Source: Kaistella gelatinilytica (lineage in GTDB: Bacteria; Bacteroidota; Bacteroidia; Flavobacteriales; Weeksellaceae). From it: a stretch of DNA of 64,000 nt. This document shows positions 1 through 7,985 of the stretch, piece by piece. The stretch spans positions 1 through 64,000 of the forward strand of contig NZ_JADPVI010000004.1 of NCBI RefSeq assembly GCF_015679325.1. The letters are read 5' to 3'. The notes below the pieces were generated by a model. It was not told where the DNA came from and did not search any database. It worked only from the letters and a program-made list of their open reading frames with translations. How positions within the stretch are numbered: the stretch's first letter is position 1; every line of letters starts with the position of its first letter. Position numbers and translations under genes: made by a program.

Positions 1-98
<98 letters not shown>

Positions 99-105
99 TT
101 TTTTT

Positions 106-140
106 AAAAGCTCATCAATTTTTTTGATGAGCTTTTTTTT
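106..140 (+). terminator. Intrinsic terminator of the rRNA operon
   Basis: A 13-base arm AAAAGCTCATCAA (106-118) is complementary to TTGATGAGCTTTT (124-136), and a run of T follows to 140. It lies 7 bases after the 5S gene and ends the rRNA transcript. Confidence 0.9.
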
Positions 141-644
141 GTTGTAAATCTAGAAAGCTGTAATGAGTAAAGATTTATGGTCAATCTATTTTATTAGATT
201 GAAAAAATAGACAATGAAATCATAGACTAAAAAATAGTGAGAGGAGATAATTGACACAAGACCATAGGTTAAAACTGCAAATAACAGTGAAACATTGCAA
301 AGAATCATTATAAATACCAACACTCATATATCAAATCTTATTTAATTAAATAAAAGAAGTGATAGGGTATTAAGAATTTAGGAGGGAAATTTTAATATAA
401 TTGATATAGTCCGTGTATGATTCACCTATAATTTTTTGATTAATGAAAGTTGTGTTTTACTCCTTTTCTAATAAATAATAGATAAATATGATTATCTATA
501 AATTTTATCACATTAATTTCATCGGAGTGAATTATCTGGATATAGGTCTCATTTTTATTCAGCAAATTAATCGGTCTTAATAACTTTTGTATTTTGTAGA
601 AGGAGGAATTATTATTTTTTGGGAAGAAGAACAACATTTGATTA
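141..644. other. Intergenic stretch without a convincing gene
   Basis: This AT-rich stretch lies between the rRNA terminator and a dispersed repeat. It holds a small hairpin (CAATCTA...TAGATTG, about 182-201) and a 65-codon reading frame on the minus strand (440-637). The end of that frame faintly recalls the start of a LytTR DNA-binding domain, but it lacks the rest of the domain and any clear promoter. I see no gene I can support. Confidence 0.5.
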
Positions 645-740
645 TAGCCACGATGGGAGCGGCATCCTTTTTTGCTGGTGCTGATTTTATTATGATCAAA
701 AAAATTGTAAGCAAAAAAGATATAGCGGACAGCGGGTTTT
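645..740 (+). repeat. Dispersed hairpin repeat, copy 1
   Basis: The left end reads TAGCCacGATgggAGCGGCATCC followed by a T run; the right end reads AAAAAAGATATAGCGGACAGCGGG. The outer T and A runs can pair. The same left and right ends recur at 15108-15184, 48747-48835 and, inverted, at 62990-63068. Here the element lies just beyond the 3' end of the minus-strand Omp85 gene. Similar sequences are, to my knowledge, common between genes in Chryseobacterium-like genomes; their function is unknown. Confidence 0.6.
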
Positions 741-781
741 ACGATTCGAAAGATGAAAAGATCTTGTTGCTCCTAACAATC

Positions 782-2389
782 CTAGAACCTGCTCAGAATA
801 CCCCAGTGGATCTTGGTGTCGCCAAATTTGATGGGATTTCCGAACTCATTTCCATTTGAAATCTGGAAACTCATCAAACCGATCGGGAGCACGAAATTGA
901 AGCCCAGTCCAAAACTGTAAATTTTTGGTTTTAAGTTCAAACTTTTATTATTGAATTCTCCATACTGTCCAAAAACATCAAAAAATGCCTGCTCGCCGAC
1001 AAGATATCGGTATTCAGCGGTGCCATAATAATATAGATCGGCATAAAGCGAATTCTCATTAAACCCCCGAAAAGAATTCCAACCGCCAAAACGTAATAAT
1101 TCATTGGCAGCAAACTCATTTTTTGAATTCAATAAGGCAGTTTCGCCTCTTAAATTTAAATAATTGTTACCTGAAATATGAAAATTCCGTTCGGCTGAAA
1201 AGAGAAAATTATTTTGTGTTACCGTGGCATTTTCTTTATTATAGTTTGTCGAAATATAATCAGCTTCACCTCTGATGCGCGTTTTATAGAGAAAAAGTCC
1301 GACCTCGGAAGGTTCTGTAAACTCATACCAAACACCGATTCCTTGCTTTGTAAAATCTTTTCCCTGTGTGTACAATGTATCGATAATTGCCGAACTTTCA
1401 AACCTTCCGCGAAGTCCTAATTTTTGTCTGCTGCTTAAATGAAGGTAGATACTCGGTAAAAATTTTACAGTGGCATACGTAGAATCTTGCCTAAAAATAT
1501 TCACATTGATGTTGGTACCGACATTTGATTTGAAAAGGTAAGGAATATCTGCTTGTAGATCGAAGGTTTGACCTTTATCAGGATTTCTCTGCCAAAATAC
1601 GTTTACGGTTTCAAAGCGGTTAAACATATTTCGGAAGTTGACATTTAAGCTTCCATTAAAAGTAAATTTATTGGTTTTATCGTTCCCAAAACCAATGACT
1701 CCATCGAAACTGTTGGATCTCTTTTTTCTTAGAAATAAAAATACCTGCGTTGAATCTTTGGTAAACAGAGTTTGTGGTGGTTTATCTAAAAGTACGAAAG
1801 GATGATTTTGTAGGGATTGATTGATGGCGACTAAGTTTCTGTCATCATAGGTCTTGCCTTTAAATTCTTTTTCTAAATTTTTAATAAATCGCGTTGGTAC
1901 TTTCTCATATCCTTTGATGACGAAAGCATCTATTTTTCTTTGATTCCCTTCGACAACGGAGATTTCAACCTGTGGAATATTATTTTTAATTCCGGTGAAT
2001 TTAGATTTCACGCGATTAAAAGCGAATCCCTGATTGCGGTATTTCTCACTTATTTCTTTTTTTAAAGAGTCCAGGTTTTTAGTAAAGAATTCGGTTTTTA
2101 ATTTAGATAATTTTGCCGCTTCGGCTGGAATAGTGATGTTTGCCTCGTTAAAATTCTTTCCTTTAACAAAATAGATCGAGGTAACATTTCCTTCCTTTTT
2201 CACATTCTTAACCTGAGTGAAATAATAGCTGTTTTGGGAGAGAGAATCTAAAAATTTGACTGCAGAAACGGAATCTTTTACAGTTGTTTTCTTATTATTT
2301 TCAACATCGATCAACTGATATTGTTTTTGCTGAGCTTTAAAAAAAACACAGAAGAAGAGGAGAAATATGGGGTATAAAATTTTCAACAA
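782..2389 (-). CDS. Omp85-family outer-membrane protein (BamA/TamA-like barrel)
   Basis: This 535-residue protein has an export signal (about residues 1-19), a POTRA-like region at about 30-215 and a C-terminal beta-barrel from about 230. The barrel contains the loop-6 motif FRGF near residue 440, typical of Omp85 proteins, and ends in an aromatic residue (SRF), as outer-membrane barrels do. Proteins of this superfamily insert or translocate proteins or lipids at the outer membrane. It is shorter than BamA (about 800 residues), so it has fewer POTRA domains, and it stands alone. Its substrate cannot be read from the sequence; a surface-antigen or patatin-associated role is also possible. Confidence 0.85.
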   Translation of the reverse strand: MLKILYPIFLLFFCVFFKAQQKQYQLIDVENNKKTTVKDSVSAVKFLDSLSQNSYYFTQVKNVKKEGNVTSIYFVKGKNFNEANITIPAEAAKLSKLKTEFFTKNLDSLKKEISEKYRNQGFAFNRVKSKFTGIKNNIPQVEISVVEGNQRKIDAFVIKGYEKVPTRFIKNLEKEFKGKTYDDRNLVAINQSLQNHPFVLLDKPPQTLFTKDSTQVFLFLRKKRSNSFDGVIGFGNDKTNKFTFNGSLNVNFRNMFNRFETVNVFWQRNPDKGQTFDLQADIPYLFKSNVGTNINVNIFRQDSTYATVKFLPSIYLHLSSRQKLGLRGRFESSAIIDTLYTQGKDFTKQGIGVWYEFTEPSEVGLFLYKTRIRGEADYISTNYNKENATVTQNNFLFSAERNFHISGNNYLNLRGETALLNSKNEFAANELLRFGGWNSFRGFNENSLYADLYYYGTAEYRYLVGEQAFFDVFGQYGEFNNKSLNLKPKIYSFGLGFNFVLPIGLMSFQISNGNEFGNPIKFGDTKIHWGILSRF

Positions 2390-2601
2390 ACAGATTCTTA
2401 ATTGGAACTCAATTTACGCAAGTTTATTATATTTTAAAATTTATTTTTTGGTAAAATGATTTCAAATGTTGTGAATTTAAATAAGAAACAGATGTTCAAA
2501 TTGCGATTTTTCGGAAGATGAGGATTAATTTTTTATCTTTAAACAATTATTAAAGGTCACTAAACTCCTTCCGGATTTAGAGTGTTTAAATTTAAAAATA
2601 G

Positions 2602-3186
2602 ATGAAAAAAATAGGTTTGTTTTTCGGCAGTTTTAATCCCATTCATATTGGTCATTTAATTTTAGCCAATTATATTTTGGAGAATTCCGATATGGAAGAA
2701 CTATGGTTTGTTGTAAGTCCACAAAATCCTTTTAAAGATAAAAAATCCCTGCTGAAAGATCATAACCGTTTAGATATGGTTCAAGTTTCCCTCAAAAATT
2801 ATCCGAAAATGCGGGCGTCGAATGTAGAGTTTTCTTTGCCTAAACCGAGTTATACAATTGATACATTAACTTATCTGCATGAGAAACACCCCGATTATTC
2901 TTTCGCTTTGATCATGGGTGAAGATAATTTGGGTGGACTTTCGAAATGGAAGAATTCGGAAACTTTAATTAAAAATCAACAGATCATTGTTTATCCCAGA
3001 ACCTTTGAGGGAGAGAAGAAAGATAACGAGTATTTGCAGCACGAAAATATTTCCCTGATCAATGCACCGGTTGTCGAGATTTCTGCGACCGAAATCCGAA
3101 AGATGATCAAAGACGGAAAAAATGTTCGGCCAATGTTGCCGCCAGAAGTTTTTGAATATCTGGATGGAAGCAGTTTTTATAAGTAA
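2602..3186 (+). CDS. nadD: Nicotinate-nucleotide adenylyltransferase
   Basis: This 194-residue enzyme transfers AMP from ATP to nicotinate mononucleotide to make deamido-NAD, a step of NAD synthesis in the cytoplasm. The nucleotidyltransferase signature GSFNPIHIGH is at residues 9-18, with the two histidines that bind the ATP phosphates, and the second signature ISATEIR lies near residue 160. The length is normal for NadD. The start is preceded by an A/T-rich leader (AAAAATAG-ATG). A DUF3817 gene follows 72 bases later, with its own promoter-like box. The identification is secure. Confidence 0.96.
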   Translation: MKKIGLFFGSFNPIHIGHLILANYILENSDMEELWFVVSPQNPFKDKKSLLKDHNRLDMVQVSLKNYPKMRASNVEFSLPKPSYTIDTLTYLHEKHPDYSFALIMGEDNLGGLSKWKNSETLIKNQQIIVYPRTFEGEKKDNEYLQHENISLINAPVVEISATEIRKMIKDGKNVRPMLPPEVFEYLDGSSFYK

Positions 3187-3214
3187 TGACCAAGCTATTC
3201 CCTTTTTAAATCCT

Positions 3215-3222
3215 TAGATTTG
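3215..3222 (+). promoter_or_regulatory. Candidate -7 promoter box (TAGATTTG)
   Basis: TAGATTTG matches the Bacteroidota -7 consensus TAnnTTTG, 36 bases upstream of the DUF3817 start. No clear -33 TTG is seen, so this is tentative. Confidence 0.35.
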
Positions 3223-3258
3223 CAGTCGTCTATCTCAGAAATAGTTTAATCATTCTCC

Positions 3259-3597
3259 ATGCAATTCATAGAAAAATTCTTTTCAAAATATTCCGAAGAA
3301 AAACTCACAAAATGGTTTCATCAAATTTGTTTTGCAGAAGCAGTTTCCTGGTGTTTCCTTTTCAGTGCAATGATCTGGATCCGGTATGAGCGGGATGCAC
3401 TTCTACCTACCATTTATATTATTATCGTGGGAAATATTCATGGGCTCTTTTTCAGCCTTTATCTTTTACTGTTAACTTCTGCAAGAAAAATTTTCAAATG
3501 GGATGATGAAGATACCGTCTTTGCAGTTATCTCGGCGTTTTTTCCTTTTGCGACAATTTGGGTAGAGAAAAAACTGGCCCGTTTTGACCGGGAGTAA
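3259..3597 (+). CDS. DUF3817 family membrane protein
   Basis: This 112-residue protein has three likely membrane segments, at about residues 27-43, 49-75 and 88-104. The pattern of an F-x-x-A-E start (residues 24-29), a central GNIHGLFFSLY segment and a final FPFATIWVEKKL segment fits DUF3817, small inner-membrane proteins found in many bacteria and of unknown function. It follows nadD and is closed by a terminator at 3633. The family call comes from overall pattern, not from catalytic motifs. Confidence 0.75.
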   Translation: MQFIEKFFSKYSEEKLTKWFHQICFAEAVSWCFLFSAMIWIRYERDALLPTIYIIIVGNIHGLFFSLYLLLLTSARKIFKWDDEDTVFAVISAFFPFATIWVEKKLARFDRE

Positions 3598-3632
3598 TTC
3601 TTGATGTAATAATAAGCCTATATAAAAATCTA

Positions 3633-3659
3633 AGAGTGGAAATTTTCCACTCTTTTTTT
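3633..3659 (+). terminator. Intrinsic terminator after the DUF3817 gene
   Basis: The arms AGAGTGGA and TCCACTCT enclose AATT and are followed by seven T. The hairpin closes the nadD/DUF3817 unit. Confidence 0.85.
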
Positions 3660-3782
3660 GTTTTTTATATGTAATACTTTGTAAGTTTCAGATGTTTTAT
3701 TAAAAAGAAGGGTAGTTGTTTGAAAGTTTTCGAACTGATTATCAATTCATTAGTAATATATAAAATATTATTTTACTACTTT

Positions 3783-3817
3783 GTATTGCATAATACTAAT
3801 ATATTCACATATCTTTG
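3783..3817 (+). promoter_or_regulatory. Promoter with possible operator, TonB-receptor-like gene
   Basis: TTG (3786-3788), 21 bases of spacer, then TATCTTTG (3810-3817) make a good Bacteroidota promoter. The inverted repeat GTATT-GCAT-AATAC (3783-3796) covers the -33 element and could be a repressor site. Predicted transcription starts near 3822, leaving a leader of about 120 bases. Confidence 0.6.
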
Positions 3818-3838
3818 CATTGTAATACTACTAAAAAA

Positions 3839-3930
3839 ACTAATCATCAAAGAAAAGAAGGAAGCAAAAAACTAATAACCGAAACTAATAACCTTCACTA
3901 AAACTAATAATAGCGCTTCCTTTTTTTATT
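3839..3930 (+). promoter_or_regulatory. Repeat-bearing leader with attenuator-like hairpin
   Basis: AAGGAAGC (3858-3865) is complementary to GCTTCCTT (3915-3922), which runs into a T-rich tract before the start codon at 3946. The intervening loop carries copies of ACTAATAA (at 3871, 3884 and 3903), with a related ACTAATC at 3839. The layout looks like a terminator with a large loop placed inside a leader. Whether it acts as an attenuator is inference. Confidence 0.45.
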
Positions 3931-3945
3931 TTTAAAACTTAAACC

Positions 3946-6162
3946 ATGAAAAAACTAATTGTCACCCTCTCGCTACTGTCTGGATTTGTTGCTTTCGCAC
4001 AAGGAAATCAAAAAACAGATTCTGTTAAAGTTCAAAAAATAGAGGAAGTTGTAATGACGAAAAAAGTTTTCAAAAAAGAAAGCGATCGGTTCGTTTATGA
4101 TGTTGCAGCGTCTCCCGTTGCAAAAGGAAATACTGCTTTTGGATTGTTAAAAGAAACTCCACTTGTTTCTTCTACGGACGATAAAACTTTAAAAATTGCA
4201 GGAAAATCAAACGCCGTTATTTATATCAATGGAAGAGTAACGCAAATGGATGCAGATGGTTTGGAGCAATTTCTAAAGAATATGCCCGCAGAAAACATTC
4301 AGAAAATCGAAGTAATTACAATGCCTGGAAGTGAGTTTAAAGTTGAATCTACAGACGGAATCATCAATATTATTTTGAAAAGGAAAACCACAGATGGTTT
4401 GAATGGAAATTTGAGATTGTCTAACGAACAGTATTATTATAATGCAACTGCAGCCGGAGTAAGTTTGAATTACAGAAAAGATAAACTGGGCATTAGTGGA
4501 AATGTAAATACCAGCGAAAATATTGAGCGAAAAGAGTACGTTGTTAATAACGGAAATCAGAAAGGAAGTACGCGTTCTGAAGGTCCAATTAATGATCCCA
4601 ACAAAAATTTGGGCGGTTATTTAAACGTAGATTATCAGTTAAACGATAATAGTAGTTTAGCTTTAACTTACAATTCCCGTGCAAATAGAAGTTATGATTC
4701 TACCATCGATTTCTTTAATACAACGATCGATTTAGTGAAAGACGAAACAAAATATTCTTTAACTAAAAGTAGCGAAAACGCCCGTTCTTATAATAATTCT
4801 ATCAACTTAAACTATGAATTAAAGACAGATTCTTTGGGAAGTAAATTAAATTTGAACGCAGCTGCATTGCTTTACAGAAGATTTCAATCTTCAACTAATT
4901 CTACCTTTGCATCGGATATCAATCGAAATCAAATGTCGCAGACTTTGGGAATTATGCAAAATCAACCGCAAATCATCAACAACTTTTCGGCAACGGCAGA
5001 TTATATTAAAAAGTTTAAAAATGATTTGAAGATTTCAGTTGGTGGAAATTTTAACAAAACGAAAACCGATAATGATACAAAATATGATGCTTTCGATTTC
5101 CGTACGGATACTTCCGTGCAAATGCCAAATCATTTTCTCTACGATGAAAATATTTATGGTGCCTATGTAACCCTTGAGAAATCACTTTCTCCGAAATTTT
5201 CCGGTAAAATTGGTGCTCGATATGAACTGACGCAAAGTGAAGGAAATTCTGACAATGCCCAAGATGAAAGATTGAGAAGCATTAAAAGAAATTACAATGA
5301 GATTTTACCTTATTTGAGTCTGAATTATGCAATAAACGAGAACAATAATATTTCTTACGCTTTTTCAAGTCGGATGAAAAGACCGAGTTTTTGGGAATTA
5401 AATCCGGTGAAAACATTATTGACAGATGTTAATTATACCCAAAATAATCCTTTCGTAAAAGCTTCTTCTGTCTATAAACAAGAATTGACTTACATGTACA
5501 AAAATTCTTATTTTTTAATTCTGAATCATGCTTTGGTGAAAGATAATATTACGGAAGTTCCTTTGCAAGGAGTAATCGATGGGGTAAATCAGGTGAGATA
5601 TATCAGAACGAATTTCGGCACAAATCAGGAATTTGGCGCCATGCTCGGAATGCAGAAAAGCTTTTTCAAAGGATATTTATCTTCAAACTTCAATGTTGGA
5701 ATTCAGCATAACAGAAATAACGGAAGTTTGAACCAGGATCCATTAACAGGAGATCTATTTCCACTTTATGAAAACCGCAGAAATTCAACAAGTTTTACAA
5801 TTCAAACCAGCAATAATCTTCAGTTAGACAAGAAAAAAACTTGGTTTTTAGGCGTAAATTATTTCTACATTGACAAACAAACTATCGAATTAGGAGAGCT
5901 TGGAAAATTGATGAGTTTAGATTTCACCGTGAAAAAACTTTGGAACAACTGGACTTTCTCTGTAGATCTAGATGATTTTTTAAACACTCAGTTGATCTCC
6001 ATTACCGACAACCAAGAGAATGGAAACTTCAACAATATCACACAGAATCGATTTACAAGAGGTGTAAAACTGACGATGGTTTATAATTTTGGAAACCAAA
6101 AAGTGAAAAAAGTAAGAGATATCGATAGTGCCGACAAAGAAATTAAAAACAGAACCAGATAA
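3946..6162 (+). CDS. Outer-membrane beta-barrel protein, TonB-receptor-like
   Basis: This 738-residue protein begins with a signal peptide ending in AFAQ (residues 1-19). A plug-like domain follows at about 35-150 (AVIYINGRVTQM, then IEVITMPGSEF and GIINIILKRK, the usual end of a plug), and then a long barrel rich in Asn and Tyr. It fits the 'outer membrane beta-barrel family' of Bacteroidota, relatives of TonB-dependent receptors. The N-terminal carboxypeptidase-like domain common in this group is absent, so the protein is compact. The substrate is unknown; no SusD partner is adjacent. It is a single-gene unit with its own promoter and terminator. Confidence 0.85.
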   Translation: MKKLIVTLSLLSGFVAFAQGNQKTDSVKVQKIEEVVMTKKVFKKESDRFVYDVAASPVAKGNTAFGLLKETPLVSSTDDKTLKIAGKSNAVIYINGRVTQMDADGLEQFLKNMPAENIQKIEVITMPGSEFKVESTDGIINIILKRKTTDGLNGNLRLSNEQYYYNATAAGVSLNYRKDKLGISGNVNTSENIERKEYVVNNGNQKGSTRSEGPINDPNKNLGGYLNVDYQLNDNSSLALTYNSRANRSYDSTIDFFNTTIDLVKDETKYSLTKSSENARSYNNSINLNYELKTDSLGSKLNLNAAALLYRRFQSSTNSTFASDINRNQMSQTLGIMQNQPQIINNFSATADYIKKFKNDLKISVGGNFNKTKTDNDTKYDAFDFRTDTSVQMPNHFLYDENIYGAYVTLEKSLSPKFSGKIGARYELTQSEGNSDNAQDERLRSIKRNYNEILPYLSLNYAINENNNISYAFSSRMKRPSFWELNPVKTLLTDVNYTQNNPFVKASSVYKQELTYMYKNSYFLILNHALVKDNITEVPLQGVIDGVNQVRYIRTNFGTNQEFGAMLGMQKSFFKGYLSSNFNVGIQHNRNNGSLNQDPLTGDLFPLYENRRNSTSFTIQTSNNLQLDKKKTWFLGVNYFYIDKQTIELGELGKLMSLDFTVKKLWNNWTFSVDLDDFLNTQLISITDNQENGNFNNITQNRFTRGVKLTMVYNFGNQKVKKVRDIDSADKEIKNRTR

Positions 6163-6195
6163 ACTGAATTTTTTCATACTAGATATATTGTTATC

Positions 6196-6227
6196 AAAAA
6201 ATCCACAGCTTAAAGTTGTGGATTTTT
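6196..6227 (+). terminator. Intrinsic terminator after the barrel protein gene
   Basis: AAAAATCCACAGCT pairs with AGTTGTGGATTTTT (one G-T pair), and the stem ends in T. It lies 34 bases after the stop codon. Confidence 0.75.
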
Positions 6228-6252
6228 GATTTAATTTTGAGGATATTTATCT

Positions 6253-6521
6253 TTATTTTAGATAATGTCCGTAAGCAGAAAGAATAAGGACGGTTTCATT
6301 TTCTACTTCGTAAATAAGTCGGTGTTCTTTATTAAGTCTTCGTGACAAAAAACCGAGAGACTGTGTTTCAAAGCTTCGGGTTTTCCTGTGCCTGTGTAAG
6401 GATGAACTGTGAGTTCTTCTAGAAACGATAACATCTTATTTAGTACCACTTTATTTCCTGCCTTTTTATGTAAGGTAATGTCTTCTTTTGCTTTGGTGGT
6501 AAAATCTAAATAATAGGACAT
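6253..6521 (-). pseudogene. yoeB: YoeB/Txe-type toxin, frameshifted
   Basis: YoeB toxins are ribosome-dependent mRNA interferases of about 85-90 residues. The frame from 6521 gives a normal N-terminus, including the family motif GTGKPEALKHSLS, but then shifts and stops at 6303 after 72 residues. Reading the other frame from the A6 run at 6347-6352 restores SRRLNKEHRLIYEV and the final SAYGHYLK, with a stop at 6253. One inserted base would give an 89-residue toxin. The lost part carries the conserved catalytic Arg and His of YoeB, so the product as written should be inactive. The antitoxin gene lies one base upstream. A sequencing error in the homopolymer is the main alternative. Confidence 0.8.
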
Positions 6522-6522
6522 G

Positions 6523-6741
6523 CTATAATCCTAAAAATTCTTTCAAGTTTTCTTTTTTTACTCGAGTTACTTTCCCGTCTTTAGCTTGTTTCTGGCTTTC
6601 CAGAATTTTAGCTACGAATTCAGGATTATAAGGTTTTTCTTTTACTTCGAATTTAATTTTTAAAGCTTTTGCAAACGCTATCACAGCATTTGCTTCTTCA
6701 GAAGTGTTTGGCTCTAAAATAAAAATATCTTGTGTTTTCAT
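6523..6741 (-). CDS. DUF2683-like antitoxin partner
   Basis: This 72-residue protein starts MKTQDIFIL and ends in ENLKEFLGL. It has the layout of small Bacteroidota antitoxins of the DUF2683 type: a beta strand, a helix with ANAVIAFAKALKIKFEV, then an EFVAKILESQKQAKDG helix. It is followed one base later by a YoeB-type toxin frame, the usual order for such pairs. The start at 6741 is preferred over the longer frame to 6822, because a TACATTTG promoter box lies between them (6759-6766) and the extra 27 residues are hydrophobic and unlike the family. Antitoxin function is inferred from context. Confidence 0.8.
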   Translation of the reverse strand: MKTQDIFILEPNTSEEANAVIAFAKALKIKFEVKEKPYNPEFVAKILESQKQAKDGKVTRVKKENLKEFLGL

Positions 6742-6758
6742 TTTGATAAATATAATAA

Positions 6759-6766
6759 CAAATGTA
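6759..6766 (-). promoter_or_regulatory. -7 promoter box of the toxin-antitoxin pair
   Basis: On the minus strand this reads TACATTTG, a full match to TAnnTTTG, 17 bases upstream of the antitoxin start. It supports the shorter start. No clear -33 element is visible. Confidence 0.5.
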
Positions 6767-6903
6767 CAAATTTTAGAAAATAGAAAAATAGCTGATTTGG
6801 TAGATGATTTAATATTAACCATTTACTTGGGTGAATCTTGCAGACGAATGTATTAAGAACAGAACGAAATAAGAATTGACACTATTAAATTATGTTTTTC
6901 AAA

Positions 6904-6938
6904 AAAAATCCACAATAATGATATTGTAGATTTTTGAT
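6904..6938 (-). terminator. Possible terminator hairpin after ctlX
   Basis: AAATCCACAAT pairs with ATTGTAGATTT with one mismatch around a six-base loop. It is flanked by A runs on the left and T on the right, so it could end transcripts from either side; ctlX ends at 6989 on the minus strand. Confidence 0.45.
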
Positions 6939-6949
6939 GTTTTGTTCAA

Positions 6950-6978
6950 CCTTGTCAAGGATCAAAACCTTGACAAGG
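6950..6978. repeat. Perfect inverted repeat CCTTGTCAAGG
   Basis: CCTTGTCAAGG (6950-6960) and its complement CCTTGACAAGG (6968-6978) enclose ATCAAAA. The repeat lies 10 bases from the 3' end of ctlX and lacks a T tract. It resembles short palindromic intergenic repeats (REP-like) more than a terminator. Confidence 0.6.
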
Positions 6979-6988
6979 TCTGTTATAA

Positions 6989-7912
6989 TTAATTTTTCGG
7001 TAAGAAAACTTCTGCCAACATGCATCTTGCACTTCCGCCACCATTTACTTCAATTGTATTTAAATCTGCATAAATAATTTCGCAATGCTTTTCAATTCGT
7101 TCAACTTGTTCTTTAGTTAAAGATTTGTAAGCCGTTTCACTCATTACCAAAAACTGCGTGCCTTCTTCATTCTGAACCTGCAGCATATTACCTGCAAACT
7201 GTTGAAGCTGATCTTCAGAGATTTCGATCAATTCTTTATTGGTTGATTTAATGACTTCCTGAACTTTTTCTCTTTCCATTTCGTCATCAATACAATCCAG
7301 ACAAATTACCACAAATTGTTCTGCAACGCACATCATCACATTGGTATGATAAATGGGTAATCGCTGATCATTAACATTTTGATAAGAATGAAAAACGACA
7401 GGTGTAAAATTAAATTTATCACAGAATTTTCTAAATAATTCCTCGTCTAAACGAAGGGAAACTGAGCCGTAAGCGATTTTATAATCGTGATCGAAAATCA
7501 TACTTCCGGTTCCTTCCAGATATTTTTCTTCGTGCTCAAAATGGGAGAAATCGTCGACTTCATCAATTTTGAAACCTTCTTTTTCAATTGTTTCTAAAAT
7601 TTCCGGACGACGCTCAACTCTTCTGTTCAAGGCAAACATTGGGTAAAGAGCAACTGTTCCATCTTCGTGAAAACTCACCCAGTTATTTGGGAAAATAGAA
7701 TCAGGCGAATGTGGATTCAAAGTATCTTTTACCGTGATCACATTCACGCCTTTCTTGCGCAATTTGTCTGCGAAATTGTTGAATTCCTGAAGTGCTTTTT
7801 CCTGAATATCTGTTTCTTTTTGTTCTTTTTGAAAATAATTATTTTCGGCAGTTTGGGAATTATAACCGAAAGCAATCGGTTCTACCATCAAAACGGTACT
7901 GGCTGTTTGCAT
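6989..7912 (-). CDS. ctlX: Citrulline-utilisation hydrolase CtlX (amidinotransferase fold)
   Basis: This 307-residue protein belongs to the amidinotransferase/deiminase fold. It shows the family's substrate and catalytic motifs: FPNNWVSF (about residues 74-81), GTGSMIFD with an acidic and main-chain site near 134, the histidine in YHTNVMM near 190, and the nucleophile in GGGSARCMLAE (Cys297). CtlX proteins hydrolyse citrulline, releasing ornithine, carbon dioxide and ammonia. A second deiminase-fold gene lies 0.9 kb away at 8797, across cutC. A -7 box (TATTTTTG, minus strand, 7951-7958) lies about 40 bases upstream. The family is clear; substrate preference is by similarity. Confidence 0.88.
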   Translation of the reverse strand: MQTASTVLMVEPIAFGYNSQTAENNYFQKEQKETDIQEKALQEFNNFADKLRKKGVNVITVKDTLNPHSPDSIFPNNWVSFHEDGTVALYPMFALNRRVERRPEILETIEKEGFKIDEVDDFSHFEHEEKYLEGTGSMIFDHDYKIAYGSVSLRLDEELFRKFCDKFNFTPVVFHSYQNVNDQRLPIYHTNVMMCVAEQFVVICLDCIDDEMEREKVQEVIKSTNKELIEISEDQLQQFAGNMLQVQNEEGTQFLVMSETAYKSLTKEQVERIEKHCEIIYADLNTIEVNGGGSARCMLAEVFLPKN

Positions 7913-7950
7913 GAAATATAAGTTTTAATCAGCATTGAGTTGCTATTGAA

Positions 7951-7958
7951 CAAAAATA
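7951..7958 (-). promoter_or_regulatory. -7 promoter box of ctlX
   Basis: The minus strand reads TATTTTTG, a full match to TAnnTTTG, giving a leader of roughly 35 bases. Confidence 0.45.
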
Positions 7959-7985
7959 CTTAAATTTATAGATAATAAAAAATAG

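Noticed and set aside
440-637. A 65-codon minus-strand frame that faintly recalls the start of a LytTR domain
   Set aside because: Too short, no rest of the domain in any frame nearby, no promoter, and very AT-rich. Could be a remnant, but I cannot support it.
587-859. A 90-codon plus-strand frame
   Set aside because: It runs through the dispersed hairpin repeat and into the 3' end of the Omp85 gene on the other strand; its sequence is explained by those features.
6340-6360. Programmed frameshifting as explanation for the yoeB break
   Set aside because: No slippery heptamer with a following stem is apparent, and no YoeB is known to me to use frameshifting; decay or a base-calling error is simpler.
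6742-6822. Longer N-terminus for the antitoxin
   Set aside because: The extra residues are hydrophobic and unlike the family, and the -7 box lies within them.
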